Source: Bradyrhizobium guangxiense (GTDB lineage: Bacteria; Pseudomonadota; Alphaproteobacteria; Rhizobiales; Xanthobacteraceae). From it: a stretch of DNA of 64,000 nucleotides. The position numbers and the translations under genes were made by a program. The stretch spans positions 464,501-528,500 of the forward strand of contig NZ_CP022219.1 in assembly GCF_004114915.1 (NCBI RefSeq), written 5' to 3'. Position 1 is the first letter of the stretch. Every line of letters starts with the position of its first letter. Shown here piece by piece: positions 57,891-64,000 of this stretch. Under the pieces are notes generated by a model. The model saw only the letters and a program-made list of their open reading frames with translations, did not search any database and was not told the origin of the DNA.

Positions 57891-58825
57891 CCGCGCCACT
57901 CAAGGACATCACACCGGCCGAGCGCGCCCGCAGCACCAGCTTCTACGAGGCGTCGGCCCGAACGCGGCTGGAACTGCTGCTCGATGCCGGCAGCTTCGTC
58001 GAGTTCATCGGGCCGGAGCAGCGCGAGGTCAGTCCCCACTTGAAGATTTTCGATCTTCCCGAGCAGTTCGACGACGGCATCGTCGTCGGCCGCGGCCGCC
58101 TCGACGGCTCGCCGGTGTTGGTCGCCGCACAGGAGGGACGTTTCATGGGCGGCGCCTTCGGCGAGGTGCATGGCGCCAAGCTGACAGGGCTGCTCCGCGC
58201 CGCGCGCCAGATCGGATCGATCCCCGTCCTGATCCTGTTCGACACTGGCGGCGTGCGGTTGCAGGAAGCCAATGCCGGTGAGCTCGCCATCGCCGAGATC
58301 ATGCGGGCGGTGATGGAGGCGCGCGCCGCCGGCGTGAAGGTGATCGGCCTGATCGGGGGCAGGTCCGGATGCTACGGCGGCGGCGGCCTGATCGCAGGCT
58401 GCTGCTCGGCGCTCGCGGTCTCGGAGCCCGGACGCATCGCGGTCTCGGGCCCCGAAGTGATCGAGACCAATCGCGGCGTCGAGGAGTTCGATTCCCACGA
58501 CCGCGCGCTGGTCTGGCGTACCATGGGCGGCAAGCATCGCCGGCTACTCGGCACCGCCGACGTCTTCGCCGACGACAATGTGCAGGATTTTCGTGAGGCC
58601 GCACTGGCACTGCTGGATCTGGTCGGTTCCTTCGGCCTCGACAGTCTGAAGGCGGAGCAGGAGCGGCTTGCCGACAGGGTGCGCCGCTTCGGCGCCTGCT
58701 CCGATGCTCTCGACATCTGGACGGCGGAAGGCATCGCGCATGCCGAAACGATTCCGGAGCTGTCGGCAGATCAGTTCATTGCGCTCGCCGACAGGATCGG
58801 GAGGACCAGCCGTGACGCTCGATGA
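57887..58825 (+). CDS. mdcD: Malonate decarboxylase beta subunit
   Basis: 312 residues. Carboxyltransferase-type fold, with ILFDTGGVRLQEANAGELAI and SGRSGCYGGGGLIAGCCSALAV-like active-site glycine clusters. With MdcE it decarboxylates malonyl-S-ACP to acetyl-S-ACP and CO2. Overlaps mdcE by 14 bases. Confidence 0.95.
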   Translation: MTAPLKDITPAERARSTSFYEASARTRLELLLDAGSFVEFIGPEQREVSPHLKIFDLPEQFDDGIVVGRGRLDGSPVLVAAQEGRFMGGAFGEVHGAKLTGLLRAARQIGSIPVLILFDTGGVRLQEANAGELAIAEIMRAVMEARAAGVKVIGLIGGRSGCYGGGGLIAGCCSALAVSEPGRIAVSGPEVIETNRGVEEFDSHDRALVWRTMGGKHRRLLGTADVFADDNVQDFREAALALLDLVGSFGLDSLKAEQERLADRVRRFGACSDALDIWTAEGIAHAETIPELSADQFIALADRIGRTSRDAR

Positions 58826-59534
58826 CATCCTCCCTGCACTCTTCCCCGATGGCCATGAGGTCCGGAACGACAAGGGGGTTCTTCTCGGCTCGGCGACGCT
58901 GCGATCCGGCGACCGCATGCTCGTTCTCGGTGTCGCCGACCGGACAGCGCTGGGCGTCGACGAGGCGATCAGATTGTCCGCCCATGTCCTCAAGTCGATC
59001 GACCGGGACTCGGGGGCGATCCTGGTGCTCGTCGACAGCGATAGCCAGCGCATGAGCAAGCGCGACGAGCTGCTCGGGCTCAACGAGTTCCTTGCGCATC
59101 TGGCCAAGGTGCTGATCCACGCCGACATGAACGGCCGGCCGACCATCGGCCTGCTCTATGGTCATTCGGCCGCGGGTGCGCTGCTTGCGACGGGCCTTGC
59201 AACCCGCGTGCTGGTCGGGCTTCCGGGGGCAGACCCCGCGGTGATGGACCTGCCGTCGATGGCGAAGGTGACCAAGCTGTCGATGGAAGCGCTGGAAGAA
59301 AAGGCGAAGTCGACGCCGGTGTTCGCTCCGGGCCTGTCCAATCTCGCGCAGATGGGCGCTGTTCACATGACGTGGAGTCATGCCGCCCCGTTTGTCGATC
59401 AGCTGGAGGCGCTGCTGGCCGACATGCTGGCCGCGCGGGACGGGCGGGATGCGCTCGGCAGGGCGCGTGGCGGCCGACTCAAGGCCGCCGAGATTGCGGA
59501 GCGGGTTCGTGACCTGGCCCTGCAAGCACGCTGA
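58812..59534 (+). CDS. mdcE: Malonate decarboxylase gamma subunit
   Basis: 240 residues from GTG 58812, inside the end of mdcD. VLVDSDSQRMSKRDELLGLNEFLAHLA and GRPTIGLLYGHSAAGALLATGL are the conserved crotonase-like motifs that build the active site with MdcD. Cytoplasmic complex subunit. Confidence 0.95.
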   Translation: MTLDDILPALFPDGHEVRNDKGVLLGSATLRSGDRMLVLGVADRTALGVDEAIRLSAHVLKSIDRDSGAILVLVDSDSQRMSKRDELLGLNEFLAHLAKVLIHADMNGRPTIGLLYGHSAAGALLATGLATRVLVGLPGADPAVMDLPSMAKVTKLSMEALEEKAKSTPVFAPGLSNLAQMGAVHMTWSHAAPFVDQLEALLADMLAARDGRDALGRARGGRLKAAEIAERVRDLALQAR

Positions 59535-60189
59535 GCGTCCACCGGGTCGTCACGACCTCGTCTTCGTCAGTCCGGCAGGATGGCGCGCGCTGTTGGACGC
59601 CCGCGGCGATCTCGCCACGGACGCGCTGGTCGCGCGCTGGCCCAAAATGCGATGGCCGACGATCAGGCGCCGCGCTTTGCCATGCGAGGCTGACGGCCTC
59701 GCTTTGGGACTGCCCTTGCCGCCCTCGGCCGGCAAGAGGCGGATTTCCCTCCTGCTCGATAACGACCACGTCACGTCCGTCGCGAGGCCGCCGCTGCTGC
59801 GGCAGGCGCGGGCTTACGCACCGCGCAACTGGTGGCCGACGCTCGACCGGCTCGACGCGCTGGCACGTCGCCATGCGATGGACGCGCGCGTCTTCGGCAG
59901 CCTGGCCTGGCAGTCGCTGACCGGACTGGACTACGTGACGGCACGTTCCGATCTCGATGTCCTGTTCGAGTTTCGAGCCGAGACCGACATCGATCGCCTT
60001 GTCGCCGAAGTCGCCGCGATCGAGGCCGATGCACCGATGCGGCTTGATGGCGAGCTGATGGGTGCGGACGGCGCTGCGGTCAATTGGCGCGAATTCCACG
60101 GCGGCGCGAGCGAGCTTCTGGTCAAGAGCATCGAACGCGTGGTCCTGCTCGGCAGGCATCAGTTCATGTCGGGAGCGATGGCATCATGA
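59509..60189 (+). CDS. mdcG: Phosphoribosyl-dephospho-CoA transferase (MdcG)
   Basis: 226 residues from GTG 59509 (GGAG at 8 bases), overlapping mdcE by 26 bases. RHDLVFVSPAGWRALL opens the family, and VFGSLAWQSLTGLDYV plus RSDLDVLFEF form the nucleotidyltransferase GS and DxD motifs. Attaches the prosthetic group to MdcC. Confidence 0.92.
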   Translation: MTWPCKHAERPPGRHDLVFVSPAGWRALLDARGDLATDALVARWPKMRWPTIRRRALPCEADGLALGLPLPPSAGKRRISLLLDNDHVTSVARPPLLRQARAYAPRNWWPTLDRLDALARRHAMDARVFGSLAWQSLTGLDYVTARSDLDVLFEFRAETDIDRLVAEVAAIEADAPMRLDGELMGADGAAVNWREFHGGASELLVKSIERVVLLGRHQFMSGAMAS

Positions 60190-61085
60190 TCGCCACAGCC
60201 GCAAGAGGCGTGGAGCGGACGGCGCTGCGCTGGGCGCAGATCGCGCCCGATGTCTCCGCCATCGGCGCTGTCGCCGCTGATTGCCTCGTCAAGGAGATCG
60301 AAACCTGGCCGAAGCCGGGGCTCGTGAGCCACGTCGACAACGGCAGTCACGACGATATGGATGCGGGCACGTTTCGCCGCAGCGCTGCGGCGATCGGGCC
60401 ATATCTGCAACGCCTGGCCGACGCGGGCGCGCTCGGCTGCGGCATGGGCCGGCTGCGGATCATCGGCCTCGAGGCGGAACGCGCGATGTTCGCTGCAACG
60501 TCGGGGGTCAACACGCATCGTGGCGCGATCTTCGGGCTCGGACTGCTGTGCGCGGCCGCCGGCGCGAGAGCCGGCGGGTTGGTCGATCCCAGGCTTCCGC
60601 TTGGCGATGTCGTGACGCGCCTGTGGGGCGGCAGCATCCTTGAGGGTCCGGTGCTGCTGCACAGCCATGGCAGCGCGGTCCGCCGCCGCTTTCACGCCGG
60701 CGGTGCGCGCATCGAGGCGGCGACGGGATTTCCGAGTGTCTACAGGATCGGGCTACCAGCCCTGCGGCGCGCAATGTCTGTCGTGCCGCACGATACGGAA
60801 GCCGCCCGGGTCGAGGCGTGCTTTGCCCTGATCGCATCGGTCGAGGATACCAACCTCCTGCATCGCGGCGGGCTCGACGGCCTTCGCTTCGCGCACGACG
60901 CTGCCGGTCACTTCATTGCTTCAGGCGGCGTCTGCGTGCCCGCTTGGCGCGCACGGGCGCAATCGATCCACGAGAGCTTCGTCGCCCGCCGTCTCAGCCC
61001 GGGTGGATCGGCCGACCTGCTCGCCATGGCGCTCTTCGTCGACGCGCATGAGCGGCCGACATCACGACGTCGAATGTCATCCTGA
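60186..61085 (+). CDS. mdcB: Triphosphoribosyl-dephospho-CoA synthase (MdcB)
   Basis: 299 residues from ATG 60186 in an ATGA overlap with mdcG. CitG-type motifs: EIETWPKPGLVSHVDNGSHDDMD and GVNTHRGAIFGLGLLCAAAG, and a late SVEDTNLLHRGGLDGLRF. Makes the ATP-derived precursor of the ACP prosthetic group from dephospho-CoA. Confidence 0.95.
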   Translation: MIATAARGVERTALRWAQIAPDVSAIGAVAADCLVKEIETWPKPGLVSHVDNGSHDDMDAGTFRRSAAAIGPYLQRLADAGALGCGMGRLRIIGLEAERAMFAATSGVNTHRGAIFGLGLLCAAAGARAGGLVDPRLPLGDVVTRLWGGSILEGPVLLHSHGSAVRRRFHAGGARIEAATGFPSVYRIGLPALRRAMSVVPHDTEAARVEACFALIASVEDTNLLHRGGLDGLRFAHDAAGHFIASGGVCVPAWRARAQSIHESFVARRLSPGGSADLLAMALFVDAHERPTSRRRMSS

Positions 61086-62014
61086 TGGCGCTGGTGCCGG
61101 TGTTCTTCGTCCTGCTGCTGGGGTTCGTCGCAGGCAAGGCTCGCATGGTCGACAATGGTCACGTCGAAGGTCTCAATGCGCTCGTGATGGATTTCGCCCT
61201 GCCGGCCTCGCTGTTCGCCGCGACTGCATCGGCCCCGCGCGACCGCTTCACCGAGCAAGCTCCGGTCTTCCTGGTGTTCGGCGTGACGATACTGGTCGTC
61301 TATGTCGGCTGGTACTGGTTCGAGCGCACCTTCTTTGCGGCGACGAGGTCCGACGCATCGGTGCAGGCTCTGACGGTCGGTTTTCCAAATCTTGCCGGCG
61401 TCGGTCTGCCGATCCTGTCCACCGTACTCGGGCCGGCCGGTGTCGTCCCGGTTGCCGTCGCGCTGGCAACCGGCTCGATCCTCGTCAGCCCACTGACCCT
61501 CGTGATCGTGGAGATGAGCGCCGCCAAGGCCCGCGGCGCCGACGGGCCGTCGCAGCCGGTTCTGACGGCGTTGCGCCGCGCGTTCGCCAAGCCCGTGGTG
61601 TGGGCACCCGCGCTTGGCATTGCGCTCTCGTTGTGCGACCTGAACCTCGATGCGCTTGTTCACGCCTGCCTCGCCCTGATCGGGAACGCGGCTGCAGGAG
61701 TTGCCCTGTTCCTCACCGGTCTCGTTCTGTCCGCCCAGTCGCTCCGTCTGGACTGGAGAGTGATTGTCGCAAGGGGGGCTGCGGACATTATACGTCCGCT
61801 GGTGGCAGCGGCGATCGTCTACGGCTTGCATCTCGCGCCCGATGCCGCGAACAGGGCGATTTTGCTCGCGGCATTGCCCTCGGGCTTCTTCGGCATCCTG
61901 TTCGCAGTCAATTACCGGCTGGACTCCGCGACGATCGGCTCCATGGTCATCGCCAGCACCGGTTTCAGCGTCGTGACCCTTGCGATTGCGATCGCGATGC
62001 TCTCTCCCCATTAG
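61085..62014 (+). CDS. mdcF: AEC-family malonate transporter (MdcF type)
   Basis: 309 residues, ten predicted membrane helices in two halves; starts in a TGATG junction with mdcB. N-terminal LVPVFFVLLLGFVAGK and FPNLAGVGLPILSTVLGPAG are AEC (auxin efflux carrier-like) features. Position in the mdc cluster gives the role of malonate uptake; the MdcL/MdcM pair is absent. Confidence 0.9.
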   Translation: MALVPVFFVLLLGFVAGKARMVDNGHVEGLNALVMDFALPASLFAATASAPRDRFTEQAPVFLVFGVTILVVYVGWYWFERTFFAATRSDASVQALTVGFPNLAGVGLPILSTVLGPAGVVPVAVALATGSILVSPLTLVIVEMSAAKARGADGPSQPVLTALRRAFAKPVVWAPALGIALSLCDLNLDALVHACLALIGNAAAGVALFLTGLVLSAQSLRLDWRVIVARGAADIIRPLVAAAIVYGLHLAPDAANRAILLAALPSGFFGILFAVNYRLDSATIGSMVIASTGFSVVTLAIAIAMLSPH

Positions 62015-62023
62015 GCCTCAGCC

Positions 62024-62962
62024 ATGACAGTCGCGATCCTGTGCTCGGGACAAGGCAGGCAGCATCGGGACATGTTCGCCATCACGGGCGATGCACCGGA
62101 GGCTTCGCGTCTGTTTGCGCACGCGGCGTCATTGCTCGGTGGCAGGGATCCTCGCGAATTCGTGCGCCGCGAAGCCGATGAGGCCCTGCATCGCAACCGC
62201 GCCGGCCAGATTCTCTGTACCCTACAGGCACTCGCCGCAGCGGCCGCGCTCGGCGATGCCATTCCGCGTGACGCTATCATTGCCGGCTACAGCGTCGGCG
62301 AGGTCGCCGCCTGGGGCGTCGGCGGCCTGTTCGACGCGATCCTCACGCTCGACCTCGTCGCGCGCCGCGCAGAGATTATGGATGCAGCGACGCAGGCCGG
62401 CGACGGGCTGATCTTCGTCCGGGGTCTTGCGCGAGACCAGGTCGCTCGCCTTTGCGAGCGCCACGGCGCAGCGATCGCCATCGTCAATCCGGGCGATGCC
62501 TTTGTCATCGGCGGTGGCCGGGAGGCCTTGAGCCAAATCGCTGAAGAGGCGCGGGCGATGCACGGCGCAAGGATCGTCGCCTTGCCGGTCGACGTTGCCT
62601 CCCACACCCCGCGGCTTACTGAAGCATCTGTGGCATTTCGCGAGACCTTGAAGATGGCGCCGGTGTCGTTCCCGCCGCGGACCGATGCGCGCATTCTGAG
62701 CGGAATCGATGCCGGTCCGGTGGTCTCTCGCGAGACCGGTCTGGACAAGCTCGCCGCACAGATCTCGCAGACTGTGCAATGGGCCGATTGTCTGCAAGCC
62801 TGTGTCGAGGCGGGGGCGACGGGCTTTTTAGAGCTGGGGCCGGGACATGCACTGAGCGGCATGGCCGCGGAAATCGCACCCGAGCTTCCCGCGCGCGCGC
62901 TGGACGATTTCAGAAGTCTTCAGGGCGTCCGCAGCTGGCTCATGCGCCACCTGAGCTCGTAG
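62024..62962 (+). CDS. mdcH: Malonyl-CoA:ACP transacylase of malonate decarboxylase (epsilon subunit)
   Basis: 312 residues. Acyltransferase fold: start AILCSGQGRQHRDMF, the active-site serine in AGYSVGEVAAWG, and VDVASHTPRLTEAS with the catalytic histidine. It primes the carrier protein with malonate. Last gene of the cluster. Confidence 0.93.
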   Translation: MTVAILCSGQGRQHRDMFAITGDAPEASRLFAHAASLLGGRDPREFVRREADEALHRNRAGQILCTLQALAAAAALGDAIPRDAIIAGYSVGEVAAWGVGGLFDAILTLDLVARRAEIMDAATQAGDGLIFVRGLARDQVARLCERHGAAIAIVNPGDAFVIGGGREALSQIAEEARAMHGARIVALPVDVASHTPRLTEASVAFRETLKMAPVSFPPRTDARILSGIDAGPVVSRETGLDKLAAQISQTVQWADCLQACVEAGATGFLELGPGHALSGMAAEIAPELPARALDDFRSLQGVRSWLMRHLSS

Positions 62963-63010
62963 AGCATGATCCGGAAGAGTGCGAAGCGGTTTTCCGGAAA
63001 GATCATGCGC
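62962..63010. repeat. Dispersed inverted-repeat element, copy 2
   Basis: GAGCATGATCCGGA (62962-62975) pairs imperfectly with TCCGGAAAGATCATGC (62993-63008). The core AGTGCGAAGCGGTTTTCCG is shared, with one difference, with the element at 19807-19876. It begins on the last base of the mdcH stop and may serve as its terminator. Confidence 0.8.
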
Positions 63011-63113
63011 AAAGAATAACCTAAGGCGCGACGACGATTCATCTAGATCTCATCGCGCTTTAGGGCCGGCAAGTGCCGAAAGGGCGATACGGCCGATCGC
63101 GTCGTGGCTGTCG

Positions 63114-63153
63114 AAAAAAAGGGGGCCGTCCTTTTTGGGGGGAGGACGGCCCC
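63114..63153 (-). terminator. Intrinsic terminator for the AraC-family gene
   Basis: Reverse strand: a 10-bp stem GGGGCCGTCC / GGACGGCCCC ending in CTTTTTTT. It lies 135 bases downstream of the AraC-family stop. Confidence 0.75.
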
Positions 63154-63288
63154 TAGATGCTCGTTGCCCGGGGAGGAGGAAGGCTGGAGCCGTGACTTGG
63201 GGGTCTTAAGTCACGTAACACGCACACCATGGCCAATTCCGCGGCCAGCGTATTTCACGAACCCCTGCTGTTTCTCATTTCGCATGAT

Positions 63289-64000
63289 TCACGAGAGGTC
63301 CGCGCGCAACACGTGCGACGCGGGCTTGCGTATCGACACGGGATTGCCGTTCGAGAGGCTCGACGAAGCTGGCGCGTTGCGGACGGCGCTCCGCCAGCGC
63401 GCAGGCGTGTCACCCGTCATCCGCTTGAACACGGTCGAGAAATGCGCCTGCGTGCAGAAGCCGACGGCCAGCGCCACCTCGGCCAAGGGCGTGTCCGAAC
63501 TCGACAGCAGCGATTTAGCGCGTTCGATGCGTTCGTGCAGCAGGTACTCTCGCGGTCGGTAGCCCGTCGCGGCGCGAAACTGGGCGGCGAAATGCATCCG
63601 CGACAGTCCCGCGACCTTGGCCAATTGAGACAGGCTGATGCAGCGGTCGAAATGCGTCCCGACAAATTCCTGGACGCGCCGTAACCGCCACTTCGCCAGC
63701 GCGTTGACTTTCGTGTGTGGACGTTCGCGCCGCGCAACGTGCATCGCCAGCGTCCGGCCGACGCAGCAGGCAAAATCCCGGTCGGCCAACTGGCCATGAT
63801 CGGTGAGCGCTCTCGCGAGTTGCTCGGCAAAGGGATCCCGGAGCAGGACGAGATCGTTCAGGATTTCGGGCGAGGCAGGATCCGTTCCAGGCCGGGGGTG
63901 CGGAAAATAGATGCTGGCCGAGACGTGGAAGTGCACGAAATCGTACGGGGCGGAGAACACTGCGCTGAGCTGCTGCGAGGGTGCGCCGACATACAGGGTG
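63289..64000 (-). CDS. AraC-family transcriptional regulator, partial (N-terminus outside window)
   Basis: Open to the right edge; visible residues begin TLYVGAPSQQLSAVFSAPYD. The C-terminal AraC double helix-turn-helix is complete: ISLSQLAKVAGLSRMHFAAQ and TPLAEVALAVGFCTQAHFSTVF, ending KRMTGDTPARWR. An in-frame GTG at 63960 is not needed because conserved-looking sequence continues upstream. Convergent with the malonate decarboxylase cluster, with terminators between, so a regulatory link is only possible, not shown. Confidence 0.88.
   Translation of the reverse strand, partial: TLYVGAPSQQLSAVFSAPYDFVHFHVSASIYFPHPRPGTDPASPEILNDLVLLRDPFAEQLARALTDHGQLADRDFACCVGRTLAMHVARRERPHTKVNALAKWRLRRVQEFVGTHFDRCISLSQLAKVAGLSRMHFAAQFRAATGYRPREYLLHERIERAKSLLSSSDTPLAEVALAVGFCTQAHFSTVFKRMTGDTPARWRSAVRNAPASSSLSNGNPVSIRKPASHVLRADLS

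Overview
The window is high-GC DNA coding at close to full density. Gene content points to an alphaproteobacterium of the Bradyrhizobium / Nitrobacteraceae type: a ROSE-type RNA thermometer on a small heat-shock gene, a CpdR response regulator beside hutG and hisN, and dispersed palindromic repeats whose cores I recognise from bradyrhizobial genomes. The assignment is inference from content and composition, not from a search.

Layout. 0-24.9 kb looks like core chromosome: a cut-off KdsD-type sugar-phosphate isomerase, an outer-membrane beta-barrel protein, gltD and gltB (gltB reads with two one-base frameshifts), an exported protein, an exported alpha/beta hydrolase, an Hsp20 gene with a sigma-32 promoter and ROSE leader, a lysophospholipase-like hydrolase, a large membrane-anchored di-haem cytochrome with an unusual N-terminal domain, an adenylate-cyclase/TPR protein, LysE, GFA-fold and TauE/SafE proteins, a LysR regulator, a Bug-family binding protein, hisN, a candidate small RNA with its own promoter and terminator, hutG, cpdR and tRNA-Val(GAC).

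24.9-55 kb, directly downstream of the tRNA, is an accessory stress region. It holds several small exported proteins, a two-component system, an RpoH-like sigma factor, an RND pump operon, a membrane-anchored catalase-like protein with a cytochrome b561, Dps, HdeD, FdhD, a YoaK-family protein, a cyanide-insensitive-type quinol oxidase (two subunits), a Tat-exported oxalate-decarboxylase-like bicupin, an FdhF/YdeP oxidoreductase, and a second RND operon on the opposite strand. Three gene fragments (AraC tail, fumarase N-terminus, histidine-kinase C-terminus) lie among them. Oxalate decarboxylase, FdhD/YdeP and the quinol oxidase could together make a proton-consuming oxalate-to-formate-to-CO2 route feeding respiration; this is the main functional hypothesis.

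55-63 kb carries a paralogous exported hydrolase and a complete biotin-independent malonate decarboxylase cluster in the order mdcA-C-D-E-G-B-F-H, tightly packed with overlapping starts. It ends with a dispersed repeat and a convergent AraC-family regulator that runs off the window. No transposase, CRISPR array, rRNA or phage gene was seen.
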